Below are positions 44,627 to 53,699 of a stretch of 64,000 nucleotides of DNA, piece after piece (position 1 is the first letter of the stretch; every line of letters starts with the position of its first letter). Source of the stretch: an uncultured Mailhella sp. (GTDB lineage Bacteria > Desulfobacterota > Desulfovibrionia > Desulfovibrionales > Desulfovibrionaceae); NCBI RefSeq assembly GCF_944324615.1, contig NZ_CALUWY010000005.1, positions 34,014 to 98,013 on the forward strand, in the 5' to 3' direction. The position numbers were made by a program, and so were the translations under genes. Below the pieces are notes generated by a model that had not been told where the DNA came from, searched no databases, and was given only the letters and a program-made list of their open reading frames with translations.

Positions 44627-45778
44627 ATGAATCATCCTGTTCTGGCTGATCACTTTGCGCCGGGAGAGGCGCATTTCGATGAATGTCTGGCCGAATGGCC
44701 GCGGGAACGCCGCGCAGCGCTTGCCGCAGCCGCCACAACGCACGACGTGCTCGCCGCACTGGAAAAAGACGTGCTGAGCCCGAAAGATTTCATGGCGCTG
44801 CTTTCCCCCGCCGCCGAACCCTTTCTTGAACAGATGGCCCGCCGCTCCCGGGAAATCACGCTCCGTTTCTTCGGCCGTGCCGTCAATATCTTCTCGCCGC
44901 TGTACATTTCCGACATCTGCACGAACCACTGCCGTTACTGCGGCTTCAATGCCGACAACCATCAGAAGCGCCGCCACCTCACCGTGGAGGAAGCCGCGGC
45001 CGAAGCCTTCGCTCTGGCCGACGCGGGCATCGCGCACATTCTGCTGCTCACCGGAGACGCACGCCACATTGCCTCCCCCGAATACATTGCGGAAGTGGCC
45101 GCGCGCATCAAGCCGCGCTTTGCTTCCGTGGGGGTGGAGGTCTACTCCCTCACGCTGGAGGAATACCGCCTGCTGCTGCAGAACGGCGTGGACAGCATGA
45201 CCATGTTCCAGGAAACCTACAACAGGGAACTTTATGAATGGCTGCATCCGGCAGGCCCCAAGCACGACTTTCTGTGGCGGCTGAACACGCCTGCCCGCGC
45301 CGCCAGGGCCGGGCTGCACGGCGTGGGAATCGGGGCGCTCATGGGGCTTGACGAATTCATACACGACGCCTTCTGCACGGGCCTGCACGCCTGGTGGCTG
45401 CAGAAGCACTTCCCCGGTGTGGACGTGAGCCTTTCCGTACCGCGCATGTGCCCTCATGAAGGCAGCTTTGAAGTGAAGCACGCCGTGAACGACAGGCAGT
45501 TCGTGCAGTACATCACGGCGCTGCGCTGCTTCCTGCCGCGCTGCGGCATCACGGTTTCCAGCAGGGAAAGCGCCTACATGCGCAACCACATCGTGCCCAT
45601 AGGCGTGACGCGCGTTTCCGCAGGCGTGTCCACGGCTGTGGGCGGCCGCGTGGTGGAAGCGGAAAACTCCGGTCAGTTCGACATTTCCGACCACCGCTCC
45701 GTGCCGGAAATGGTCCGCGACCTCGCCGCCCTGGGCTATCAGGCCGTGGCCAAGGACTGGGAAGCGTGCGACTTCTAG
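44627..45778 (+). CDS. thiH: 2-iminoacetate synthase ThiH
   Basis: A 383-residue radical SAM enzyme that splits tyrosine to dehydroglycine for thiazole formation. The radical SAM motif is CTNHCRYCGF near residues 103-112, preceded by FSPLYISD. LLLTGDAR, MTMFQETYNRELYEWLHPAGPKHDF (in part) and RVSAGVSTAVGG near the end are typical ThiH features. Use of ThiH rather than ThiO fits an anaerobe. Confidence 0.95.
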   Translation: MNHPVLADHFAPGEAHFDECLAEWPRERRAALAAAATTHDVLAALEKDVLSPKDFMALLSPAAEPFLEQMARRSREITLRFFGRAVNIFSPLYISDICTNHCRYCGFNADNHQKRRHLTVEEAAAEAFALADAGIAHILLLTGDARHIASPEYIAEVAARIKPRFASVGVEVYSLTLEEYRLLLQNGVDSMTMFQETYNRELYEWLHPAGPKHDFLWRLNTPARAARAGLHGVGIGALMGLDEFIHDAFCTGLHAWWLQKHFPGVDVSLSVPRMCPHEGSFEVKHAVNDRQFVQYITALRCFLPRCGITVSSRESAYMRNHIVPIGVTRVSAGVSTAVGGRVVEAENSGQFDISDHRSVPEMVRDLAALGYQAVAKDWEACDF

Positions 45779-45780
45779 CC

Positions 45781-46386
45781 ATGGATGAGGTGCTCTCCTC
45801 GCTGAGCGAAACGCAGAGGTCCCGGCTCCGGCATGCCCGTGTGGGTATTGCCGGGGCCGGAGGCCTCGGCTCCAACGTGGCCATGATGCTTGCCCGCTCC
45901 GGCGTGGGAACGCTTCTTGTCATCGACGGCGACAGGGTGGAACCTTCCAACCTCAACCGGCAGCACTACTTTCCCGTCCATGTGGGCCGCCTCAAGGTGG
46001 AAGCTCTGGCAGAGCAGCTTCTTGCCCTGAACCCCGGCATGAACGTGGAAACGCACGCCGTCTGGCTGGATAGAACCAATATTGCCCCCCTGCTTGCCGG
46101 GGCCGAGCTCTGGATAGAAGCCCTGGACGGGCCGGAAACCAAGGCTCTTTTCGCCACCTGCGCCCTGAGTGCGGCAAAGCCCGTCATCTGCGCCTCGGGC
46201 ATGGGCGGCGTCGGCGGATTCGCCATGAAGCGCCGCCTCATGGGCGGCATGACCGTGGTGGGAGATTTCCGCTCCGATGTCGCCGAACTTCCGCCGCTTG
46301 CGCCGCGCGTCATGCAGTGCGCCGCCATGCAGGCCGACGCCGCGCTGGAATGGCTGCTTACCGGAACCATGAAAGAACTGCTTTAA
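45781..46386 (+). CDS. thiF: ThiF-family adenylyltransferase
   Basis: A 201-residue E1-like enzyme that activates the ThiS C-terminus. RVGIAGAGGLGSNVAMMLARSGVG near residues 19-42 is the nucleotide loop. DGDRVEPSNLNRQHYF follows with the Asp and Arg of the active site. It is shorter than E. coli ThiF and lacks the C-terminal zinc cysteines, as in the compact ThiF family. GTG at 45766, inside thiH, is an alternative start with AAGGA upstream. Confidence 0.9.
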   Translation: MDEVLSSLSETQRSRLRHARVGIAGAGGLGSNVAMMLARSGVGTLLVIDGDRVEPSNLNRQHYFPVHVGRLKVEALAEQLLALNPGMNVETHAVWLDRTNIAPLLAGAELWIEALDGPETKALFATCALSAAKPVICASGMGGVGGFAMKRRLMGGMTVVGDFRSDVAELPPLAPRVMQCAAMQADAALEWLLTGTMKELL

Positions 46387-46396
46387 GGATACCGCC

Positions 46397-47032
46397 ATGC
46401 CCCGCATACTTCCCGGAGAAACCGATCTCTATGCCCTTACCGATTCCCGCCTTGCCCTCGGCAGAAGCGTGGAGGAACAGGCCCGCGCCCTGCTTTCGGC
46501 AGGTGTGAAAATAGTGCAGTACCGCGAAAAGCACGCCCATGCCGGGCGCATGCTGGAAGAATGCCGCATACTGCGCCGCCTCACCCTGGAGGCCGGAGCC
46601 GCCTTCATCGTCAACGACCATATCGACATCGCCATGCTGGTCGATGCCGACGGCGTCCATGTGGGACAGGAGGATCTGCCCGTTCCCGAAGTGCGCCGCC
46701 TGCTCGGGCCGGATAAAATCATCGGTCTTTCCACGCACAGCCCCGCTCAGGCAAAGGCTGCCGTGCTCGCCGGAGCCGACTACATAGGCGTGGGCCCCAT
46801 CTTCGCCACGCAGACCAAGGAAGACGTGTGCGCCCCGGTGGGATTTTCCTACCTGGAATGGGTGGCGGCCAACATCAGCCTGCCCTTCGTGGCCATAGGC
46901 GGCATCAAGGAACACAATATCGGCGAAGTGGCCGCGCGCGGCGCCCGCTGCTGCGCCCTGGTTTCCGAACTGGTGGGCGCACCGGACATTGCCGCCAAAG
47001 TGCGGGCCGTGCGTGCGGCCATGCACGCCTGA
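46397..47032 (+). CDS. thiE: Thiamine-phosphate synthase ThiE
   Basis: A 211-residue TIM-barrel enzyme that couples HMP-PP and thiazole phosphate to thiamine phosphate. LYALTDSRLALGRS, VQYREKHAHAGRM near residue 38, NDHIDIAMLVDADGVHVGQEDLP (in part), GLSTHSPAQA and GVGPIFATQTKED near 137 are the pyrophosphate-binding landmarks. It is last in the operon and is followed by a terminator. Confidence 0.95.
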   Translation: MPRILPGETDLYALTDSRLALGRSVEEQARALLSAGVKIVQYREKHAHAGRMLEECRILRRLTLEAGAAFIVNDHIDIAMLVDADGVHVGQEDLPVPEVRRLLGPDKIIGLSTHSPAQAKAAVLAGADYIGVGPIFATQTKEDVCAPVGFSYLEWVAANISLPFVAIGGIKEHNIGEVAARGARCCALVSELVGAPDIAAKVRAVRAAMHA

Positions 47033-47056
47033 TCCCGAACTTCCGCCGTCCTACCG

Positions 47057-47092
47057 AAAAAAGCGGGGCATGTTCCCATACCCCGCTTTTCC
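47057..47092 (+). terminator. Terminator of the thi operon
   Basis: AAAAGCGGGG and CCCCGCTTTT form the stem around a 12-base loop; the T-tract is part of the arm. Confidence 0.75.
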
Positions 47093-47318
47093 GGCATGAC
47101 GCCATGATCAGCATACCCGGCAGAAAAACAGGCTTCCCGGCCCTGCGTGCCGTTTCCGCGACGATCTCCAGGAGCGCCTGCGCGCGGCACAAAAGACACG
47201 TCCCCTCCGGCCTCTTCCGGCATGCCCGGCTCCTCCGCCATGGCCCGTGCAGGCCTGAAATACAGCGCGTCACGATGCCGGGCGGACTCTCTCCGCAGCG
47301 CTCTGCTGCAGAAAGGCC

Positions 47319-47597
47319 CTACTTTGCCCAGTCCGCGTCCATCACGGGCATGATGCGCGGCTCCTGCCATTCCTGATACCGGGAAAGAAGAATGGTAAAG
47401 AGCGCATTCTCGTCCTTCACGCCTTCCGGCACGTCGGACGGGGCGAGATAATAGGAAATTCTGGCATCCGAACCTTCCATGACGCTGCGGCTGGTCACAA
47501 ACACATACCCGCAGGCGCGGGCGAAGGCCTCCGCTTCGGCACGGGTGTCGAAAGGGTGCACGTTGCCTGCGGCATCATGAAATTCAAATCTGGTCAT
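47319..47597 (-). CDS. Hypothetical 92-residue protein
   Basis: A small soluble protein, MTRFEFHDAAGNVHPFDTRAE..., with FDTRAEAEAFARACGYVFV. AAGGATGAG lies before the ATG. No family is recognised. The 3' side faces the thi operon terminator and about 230 bp without a gene. Confidence 0.7.
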   Translation of the reverse strand: MTRFEFHDAAGNVHPFDTRAEAEAFARACGYVFVTSRSVMEGSDARISYYLAPSDVPEGVKDENALFTILLSRYQEWQEPRIMPVMDADWAK

Positions 47598-47835
47598 GAC
47601 TCATCCTTCACTTTTTCCATGCTTTCCCGCCCCGTGCGGGAGCTTTTCTCCCGTCAGAAAAAGCGCACGTTTCCCCGTCTCTGAAAACGCCAGGAAAAAC
47701 GGCCTGTTTCTTTAAAAAACGCGGGATTATCCTTTGCCCGCAACCTTAGCCCCGGCGGAAAACGGCCGTCAAGGCGGAATTTCCTTTTCCCTCTGCCCTG
47801 CCGCCTTTCCGCACAGCGGCAAATCGCCCGCCGAC

Positions 47836-47864
47836 TTGTCAGAGGCCGGGGAAAGCACTATAGG
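47836..47864 (+). promoter_or_regulatory. Promoter of the mrp gene
   Basis: TTGTCA (47836-47841) and TATAGG (47859-47864) have a 17-base spacer, 55 bp before the ATG. The rest of the 321-bp gap 47598-47918 shows no gene. Confidence 0.6.
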
Positions 47865-47918
47865 AAAAGAACGTACATTACCGGCGACCGTCCGCCGGAG
47901 AACAAAGGAAGTCTTATT

Positions 47919-48749
47919 ATGAGCGATTGCGATCACAAGTGCGGCAGCTGCGGCCAGGACTGCGCGGAACGCACCGAACCTGCCGACATGAAGGTGAAGC
48001 CTCACAAGTTCTCCACCATAAAGAAGGTCATCGGCGTGGTGAGCGGCAAGGGCGGCGTGGGTAAATCCCTGGTCACCGGCCTGCTCGCCTCCAAGATGCA
48101 GCGTCGCGGCTCCCATGCCGCCGTGCTCGACGCCGACATCACCGGCCCTTCCATTCCGCGCCTCTTCGGCGTCACCAGACGCATGTCGGGCACGCAGCTC
48201 GGCCTGAACCCCGTGCGCTCCGCCACCGGCGTGGACATCGCCTCCATGAACCTGCTGCTTGAGCACGACACCGATCCCGTGGTCTGGCGCGGCCCCGTCA
48301 TCGCCAACGTGGTGACCCAGTTCTGGTCGGAAGTCATCTGGAACAACGTGGATTACATGTTCGTGGACATGCCTCCCGGAACCGGCGACGTGCCCCTCAC
48401 CGTCTATCAGTCCCTGCCCATCGACGGCATCGTCATTGTGACCTCGCCGCAGGAACTCGTTTCCATGATCGTGGAAAAGGCCGTGAACATGGCCCGGCTG
48501 GACGGTCTGAACATCCCCGTCATCGGCCTTGTGGAAAACATGTCCTATTTTGAATGCCCGGACTGCGGCAAGCGTCATTTCATCTTCGGTGAAAGCCGTC
48601 TGGAAGAAATCGCCGCCCAGTACGGCATCAAGCACACGGCGCGCCTGCCCATTGATCCTGCCATCGCCCGTTCCTGCGACCAGGGCGCCATTGAAGCGGT
48701 GGACAGCCCCTGGCTGGACGATCTGGCCGACGCCATCAGCAGCCTGTAA
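47919..48749 (+). CDS. Mrp/NBP35-family P-loop ATPase, Fe-S carrier
   Basis: A 276-residue ATPase thought to carry and transfer Fe-S clusters. The N-terminal cysteine cluster CDHKCGSCGQDC is at residues 4-15. The deviant Walker A is SGKGGVGKS near 42-50. DADITGPSIPRLFG, VDMPPGTGD near 145 and the CPDCG pair near 208 that binds a bridging cluster follow. The N-terminal cluster is of NBP35 type. It may cooperate with the HesB-like proteins elsewhere in the window (inference). Confidence 0.92.
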   Translation: MSDCDHKCGSCGQDCAERTEPADMKVKPHKFSTIKKVIGVVSGKGGVGKSLVTGLLASKMQRRGSHAAVLDADITGPSIPRLFGVTRRMSGTQLGLNPVRSATGVDIASMNLLLEHDTDPVVWRGPVIANVVTQFWSEVIWNNVDYMFVDMPPGTGDVPLTVYQSLPIDGIVIVTSPQELVSMIVEKAVNMARLDGLNIPVIGLVENMSYFECPDCGKRHFIFGESRLEEIAAQYGIKHTARLPIDPAIARSCDQGAIEAVDSPWLDDLADAISSL

Positions 48750-48840
48750 CCAGGCCGCCGTCCATCCCTCGGAAAGGGCGGCGCTTCCGTCGCCCCGGCG
48801 CAGATCTTTCTCTGCACCGGGCAGCGCGCGGCAGACACAT

Positions 48841-48874
48841 AAAGAGCGGGGTACGCACCCCGCTCTTTTTTTTT
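48841..48874 (+). terminator. Terminator of the mrp gene
   Basis: AAAGAGCGGGG-tacgca-CCCCGCTCTTT followed by a T-run. Confidence 0.88.
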
Positions 48875-49045
48875 ATCCTGCAACCGGCACCTGAAAAACG
48901 CCGGGGCATGTTGGCAGCAGCCCCGCCTCAGGAACGCAGGAAAAATAAGCCCCGCGCCTCCGGCATCTTTTCCCCGAAAAAGGCATACCGGGCGCACACC
49001 GGGAACATGCAACAAACGCACGTCCCTTCCGGCAGACCGGAGCAC

Positions 49046-49085
49046 AAAAAAACGCCCTTCCCCCGCAGGGAAAGGGCGTTTTTTC
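49046..49085 (-). terminator. Terminator of feoB
   Basis: AACGCCCTT and AAGGGCGTT arms with inner CCC/GGG pairs, followed on the minus strand by seven U residues. The rest of 48875-49045 shows no gene. Confidence 0.8.
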
Positions 49086-49100
49086 CGGTACAGACTGCTC

Positions 49101-51320
49101 CTACCAGCGGGAAAGAATCTGATAGGTCGTGGTGGCCACCAGCATGGCCACGCAGGTATTGAAGGCAAAGCTGAACAGCGCCCATTTCACGGAGCCCGTT
49201 TCCATGCGTATGGTGGCAAGGCTCACGAAGCACGGCGCATACAGCAGCACGAACAGCAGGAAGGAAACCACGGAAGGAATGCTCCAGTTGTCGTCCCGGG
49301 CGATGAACTGGGCGAGCGTGGTGGAATCCTCCTCCGTATCATAAAGGGAATAGGCCGTGCCGAGCGTCGTCACAATGACTTCCTTGGCGGCAAGGCCGCC
49401 CAGAAGGGAGATGTTGGCTTCCCAGCTGAAGCCCGCATAACGGCTCACCGGTTCCATGGCGGCGCCTATGCGGCCTGCCACGGTATGGCGCAGCATTTCT
49501 TCGCTGAAGCGCCCGTTTTCCCCGCGGACGGCTTCTTCCAGCGTACGCTGAAGTTCCGATCCGGCAGGAGCGGCATCCAGCTGCTGCTGAAGCTCACGCA
49601 GCGTGAGCTCGTGGTTCTGCACCCTGTCTTCGGGCAGGCCCGGATAGGTCATGGCCGCCCACACCACGATGGATATGGCGAGAATGACGGTACCGGCCTT
49701 TTTCAGGTACTCCCAGGTCCGTTCCCCGGCATGAATGATCATGCCCTGCAGGGTAGGCATGCGGTAGGGAGGCAGTTCCATGACAAAGGGCGTGGCCGGC
49801 CCCTTGATGAAGGAGGAACGCAGAACGCGCGCCGCCAGCATGGCCACCACCCAGCCCGTGAGGGTAAGGCCGAACATGACAAGGGCCTCGTTTCCGGGGA
49901 AGAACACACCGGCAAACACGATGAATACGGGCAGTTTCGCCCCGCAGGCCATGAAGGGCACGGTAAGCAGCGTGGCAAGCTTCTCACGCGGGCTGCGCAG
50001 GGTGCGCGCGGCCATGATGCCGGGCACGGCGCAGCCGCCGGCAATGCCGCCGCCCAGGATGTAGGGCACCACGGAAGCGCCGTGCAGGCCGAAGATACGG
50101 AAGATGCGGTCCAGCATATAGGCCATGCGGGCCATGTAGCCGGAGTCTTCCAGAATGGCGATCTGCATGAAGATGAGCAGGATGAGGGGCACGAAGCACA
50201 TGACGCCGCCCACCCCGTCGATGATGCCCGACGTGATCATGGATTTCAGCACGCCGTCGGCCATGCCCGCGTCCACCACATCGCGCAGCCAGCCGAAAAG
50301 AGCCTCCACCCACTGCATGGGCACTTCGCCCAGGGTGAAGGTGATGCGGTACATGAGATACATGATGCCGAGCATGATGAGCGGGCCGAGAAACTGGTGG
50401 GTCAGAATATGGTCGGCCCGGTCGGAAAGATCCATGCGCTGGGCAATGTCGTCGCGCCGCGTGAGCACGCCGCGCAGAAGGGAACTGATGTAGCCGTAGC
50501 GGTAGTCGGCAATGATGGCTTCGGCGCTGGTGCCCAGCGTGGCCTTGAGGTGGGCTTCCACTTCGTCGAGATGTTCCTTGACATGGGCCATGACGTCGGG
50601 CTTGTCGTGACTCAGTTCGGAAAGGATTTCCTCATCGTTTTCCAGAAGCTTCAGCGCCAGCCAGCGCGTGGGATAGGGAGCGCAGCCCACGCCCTCCTCG
50701 TCCAGGGATTCCGTCAGATGATTCAGCACCGGATCCAGGTCCGGGCCGTAGGAAATATGCAGCGGCTTCCACGGCTGCCCTTCCTTGGAACGGCTGAAGG
50801 CCAGGGTTTCGCGCAGATACTCCTGCAGCCCTTCGCCCGTGCGGGCCACGGTTTCCACAACGGGAACGCCGAGCCTCTGAGAAAGGGTGGGCACGTCGAT
50901 GCTCATGCCCATGGCGCGGGCCTCGTCCATCATGTTCAGGCCTATGGATACGGGCACGCCCATTTCCATAAGCTGCACGGCAAGGTAAAGGTTGCGCTCC
51001 AGCGCCCCGGCATTGAGCAGCGCCATGACGGCCAGGGGCCTTTCCCTGCCGATGACGCGCCTTGCCACCCGCTCTTCCTGAGTATAGGCGGTAAGAGAAT
51101 AGGCACCGGGCAGATCGATGATGCGTATGGATTCCCCGTCGCAGTGGGCTATGCCTTCCTTCTGCTCCACGGTAATGCCGGGGTAGTTGCCCACATGCTG
51201 ACGGGCGCCGGTGAGGGCGTTGAACGATGTGGTCTTTCCTGAATTGGGATTTCCGGCGAGCGCCAGAGTGGGCATGCCGCTGTGCGTCAGCCCTTCATCA
51301 GAATGATGGAAGTAAGACAT
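49101..51320 (-). CDS. feoB: Ferrous iron transport protein B
   Basis: A 739-residue inner-membrane Fe(II) transporter. The N-terminal G domain has GNPNSGKT near residues 23-30, DLPGAYSLTAY near 69 and NMMDEA near 125. A helical GDI-like part follows. The membrane part from about residue 300 has GGGIAGGCAVPGIMAART and MACGAKLPVFIVF, with cysteines thought to line the path. Its start touches the feoA stop by one base (TGATG), so the two are coupled. Confidence 0.95.
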   Translation of the reverse strand: MSYFHHSDEGLTHSGMPTLALAGNPNSGKTTSFNALTGARQHVGNYPGITVEQKEGIAHCDGESIRIIDLPGAYSLTAYTQEERVARRVIGRERPLAVMALLNAGALERNLYLAVQLMEMGVPVSIGLNMMDEARAMGMSIDVPTLSQRLGVPVVETVARTGEGLQEYLRETLAFSRSKEGQPWKPLHISYGPDLDPVLNHLTESLDEEGVGCAPYPTRWLALKLLENDEEILSELSHDKPDVMAHVKEHLDEVEAHLKATLGTSAEAIIADYRYGYISSLLRGVLTRRDDIAQRMDLSDRADHILTHQFLGPLIMLGIMYLMYRITFTLGEVPMQWVEALFGWLRDVVDAGMADGVLKSMITSGIIDGVGGVMCFVPLILLIFMQIAILEDSGYMARMAYMLDRIFRIFGLHGASVVPYILGGGIAGGCAVPGIMAARTLRSPREKLATLLTVPFMACGAKLPVFIVFAGVFFPGNEALVMFGLTLTGWVVAMLAARVLRSSFIKGPATPFVMELPPYRMPTLQGMIIHAGERTWEYLKKAGTVILAISIVVWAAMTYPGLPEDRVQNHELTLRELQQQLDAAPAGSELQRTLEEAVRGENGRFSEEMLRHTVAGRIGAAMEPVSRYAGFSWEANISLLGGLAAKEVIVTTLGTAYSLYDTEEDSTTLAQFIARDDNWSIPSVVSFLLFVLLYAPCFVSLATIRMETGSVKWALFSFAFNTCVAMLVATTTYQILSRW

Positions 51321-51553
51321 CAGTCGTCAGTCTCCACCAGAATGAAATCAGCCTCGTTGTTGCGCAGGCTCAAGGTAAAACCGGGAAGACGGAGAGCGAC
51401 CGGATCGCGCAGAGGGGCGCGGCCGATCACTTCCACTTCGGCTCCGGTCACCAGTCCCATGTCGCGGATGCGGCGGCCCAGTTCCCCGTCGGCCAGTACG
51501 GAGGCGATGCGTGCCTTGCGACCCACGGGAAGAGAACGAAGAGGTATGCTCAT
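51320..51553 (-). CDS. feoA: Ferrous iron transport protein A
   Basis: A 77-residue SH3-like protein that assists FeoB. SIPLRSLPVGRKARIASVLADGELGRRIRDMGLVTGAEVEVI (in part) is typical. The start MSIPLRS at 51553 is chosen because AAGGATG precedes it; a longer frame to 51694 lacks signals. I saw no convincing Fur box in the 289 bp upstream. Confidence 0.92.
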   Translation of the reverse strand: MSIPLRSLPVGRKARIASVLADGELGRRIRDMGLVTGAEVEVIGRAPLRDPVALRLPGFTLSLRNNEADFILVETDD

Positions 51554-51842
51554 GGAAACATCCTTAAAATGCTGAGGTTCAGCTCCTCGCATCGGGAGTT
51601 CAGGGCCGCGCGGAGAAAGTCCGCTCTGTTCTGCAGGCTCCAGCCTGAAGCCCGCCTGTTCACTGAATGTCCCGACACTGATGCGTTGCAACAAGCTACC
51701 TCCCCAATGGCGGCCTTGTCAAATCATGCCCGCCCGTTCTTGCCCCGGAAGGCAAGCTGTGGCATAGTCGGGCCGTTGTTTCCAACAGCCCCCGTTCCCT
51801 GTAAAAATCCCTGCTTCCTCCTACCGCCACAGGCAGATTTCC

Positions 51843-52796
51843 ATGCTTCCCCTGCTCGACGTCCAGCATCTTACCGTTTCCTTCGGCAATGTTCCCGTGG
51901 TCCGCGACCTCAGCTTCCGTCTTTTTAAAGGACGCACGCTCTGTCTGGTGGGCGAATCCGGCTCAGGCAAAAGCATGACGGCATTCTCTCTCATGCGTCT
52001 GGTGCCGGAACCCGGCCGCATTGTTTCCGGTTCCCTTCTCTTTGCCGGGGAAGACCTGCTGAAGCTTGACGAAAAAGCCATGCGCGGCAGACGCGGGCGC
52101 GACATCTCCATGATCTTCCAGGAGCCCATGACCTCCCTGAACCCCGTACTCCGCATAGGCGGGCAGATCGCGGAACCTCTGGAGATCCATCAGAAGCTCA
52201 GCCACCGCGAGGCTCTGGAGAAGGCTGCGGAGCTCATGGCTCTTGTGGGCATTCCCGATCCTCACCGCCGCCTCTCCGACTACCCGCATCAGTTTTCCGG
52301 AGGCATGCGCCAGAGAGTGATGATCGCCATGGCTCTGGCCTGTTCGCCGAAGCTGCTTCTGGCCGACGAACCCACCACCGCACTGGACATCACCATACAG
52401 GGGCAGATTCTGCGGCTTCTCGGCCGCCTGGCCCGGGAACGCGACATGGGCGTGCTGCTCATCACCCACGATCTCGGCGTGGTGGCGGAAGCTGCGGACG
52501 ACGTGGCCGTCATGTACGCCGGGGAACTGGTGGAACAGGCCCCGGTAAACGCCTTTTTCGAGCGCCCCCTTCATCCCTATTCCGAAGGACTCATGGCCTG
52601 CGCGCCGCTGGTGGGCAATCACGACAGCAGCCGCCTCCCCTCCATTCCCGGCATGGTGCCCCTGCCTTCGGAACTGCCGGAGGGCTGCGCCTTCCGTCCG
52701 CGCTGCCCCCATGCTTCCCCTGAATGCCTGACCACGCCGCCCCTTCAGAGCATGGGCGAAGGGCATCTTGTCCGCTGCTGGAAACCCCTTGCATAA
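51843..52796 (+). CDS. Oligopeptide/dipeptide-type ABC transporter ATPase
   Basis: A 317-residue ATPase of the OppD/DppD group. Walker A is GESGSGKS near residues 38-45, followed by QEPMTSLNP at the Q-loop. The signature is FSGGMRQR near 156 and Walker [13 protein letters not shown]. The C-terminal [14 protein letters not shown] is the Fe-S-like cysteine motif of the oligo_HPY domain. Permease, binding-protein and OppF genes are not adjacent, so it looks like an orphan or displaced subunit. Peptide or nickel uptake is possible. Confidence 0.9.
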   Translation: MLPLLDVQHLTVSFGNVPVVRDLSFRLFKGRTLCLVGESGSGKSMTAFSLMRLVPEPGRIVSGSLLFAGEDLLKLDEKAMRGRRGRDISMIFQEPMTSLNPVLRIGGQIAEPLEIHQKLSHREALEKAAELMALVGIPDPHRRLSDYPHQFSGGMRQRVMIAMALACSPKLLLADEPTTALDITIQGQILRLLGRLARERDMGVLLITHDLGVVAEAADDVAVMYAGELVEQAPVNAFFERPLHPYSEGLMACAPLVGNHDSSRLPSIPGMVPLPSELPEGCAFRPRCPHASPECLTTPPLQSMGEGHLVRCWKPLA

Positions 52797-52824
52797 AAAA
52801 TTTACGTTAAACGAAAAAAAATGC

Positions 52825-52853
52825 TTGCCAAAGGGAGGCAAATTTACTAAGAA
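52825..52853 (+). promoter_or_regulatory. Promoter of tRNA-Leu
   Basis: TTGCCA (52825-52830) and TAAGAA (52848-52853) have a 17-base spacer, 9 bp before the tRNA. Confidence 0.55.
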
Positions 52854-52862
52854 CATTCCTGC

Positions 52863-52949
52863 GCCGAAGTGGTGAAATTGGTAGACACGCTAGGTTCAGG
52901 GTCTAGTTCCCGTTCGGGAGTAAGAGTTCGAGTCTCTTCTTCGGCACCA
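52863..52949 (+). tRNA. tRNA-Leu (CAG)
   Basis: An 87-nt class II tRNA. The acceptor stem GCCGAAG pairs with CTTCGGC, followed by A and CCA. The D-loop is AAATTGGTAGAC and the anticodon region TTCAGGG holds CAG. A long variable arm (CCCGTTCGGGA) and the T-arm GAGTTCGAGTCTC are present. Its own terminator follows. Confidence 0.95.
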
Positions 52950-52959
52950 GTAAGAAAGC

Positions 52960-52991
52960 AAGGGTCATGGTTTTTACCATGACCCTTTTTT
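52960..52991 (+). terminator. Terminator of tRNA-Leu
   Basis: AAGGGTCATGG-tttttA-CCATGACCCTT followed by T6. Confidence 0.9.
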
Positions 52992-53513
52992 CGTCTCTTC
53001 CTTATCGGTACTTCTTTCCTGCGTCGCTGCAGGGCACGGCGCTTCCGAGCTCACACAATGCTTTCTGCGGCTGTTGTTTTCCGCGTATCTTTTCCGCCGT
53101 GCCTTTTTAAAAAGAAAGACGCCGCCTTTTACAGCCTCTCCCCTCCCCTCACGGCTGTTTCTCTGCTTTTCAGGCAGGCCTGAATCCCGCTCCCTCTCAA
53201 AAGCAATGACCGGGACGTGTTTTCCCCGCGCTCTCCATCCCGGCCCCCGAGGGCACGCCGCTCCCGCACTCTGCACATGCTCCCGGATACATGTTTCTGC
53301 GGCACGTCCGGGCCCTGCGCAGGAACACGCCTTCCGGAATAATTCCGTGCAGCCCCTCCTTCCGCATGCCCGCACCGGAGGCACTCCCCTGCCCCACGCC
53401 GTCCGACATGAAGAGCTCTCTTTCCCGGAGCATCGGAAGCGGCATGATGTCCCGGGCATTCTTTTTCCCCGGAAAGCAGAAAAACATGCGCTCATTTCTG
53501 CAAAAAACACCGA
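52992..53513. other. Intergenic region between tRNA-Leu and the polysaccharide cluster, no gene seen
   Basis: About 500 bp with arginine/serine/proline-rich frames on both strands but no start signals. Base composition falls towards the AT-rich promoter at 53514. It may be the remains of an integrated element beside the tRNA. Confidence 0.4.
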
Positions 53514-53543
53514 TTGACAAAAATACAGAATCATTCGTAACAT
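53514..53543 (+). promoter_or_regulatory. Promoter in AT-rich patch before the integrase-like gene
   Basis: TTGACA (53514-53519) and TAACAT (53538-53543) have an 18-base spacer. This patch is far more AT-rich than its surroundings. It could drive the integrase-like gene and possibly the rfb cluster. Confidence 0.5.
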
Positions 53544-53648
53544 ATCAAAAAAATGTACTTTTTGAACGGATGGATTTTAAAGACAAAGCATTTTTTACTG
53601 GAATTTTCAAGGATTCCCTAATATAGCTCAGACTAACGACTGACACTA

Positions 53649-53665
53649 TTTCCTGTGACAGGAAA
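53649..53665. repeat. 17-bp palindrome TTTCCTGT-G-ACAGGAAA
   Basis: Perfect 8-bp arms with one central base, between the AT-rich promoter and the integrase-like gene start. It is a possible operator or recombinase site. Confidence 0.45.
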
Positions 53666-53699
53666 GCACTCTTCTTCGACACCGGGGGACAGAAGCATC

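Noticed and set aside
51554..51842. Fur box upstream of feoA
   Set aside because: No convincing GATAATGATNATCATTATC-like dyad was found.
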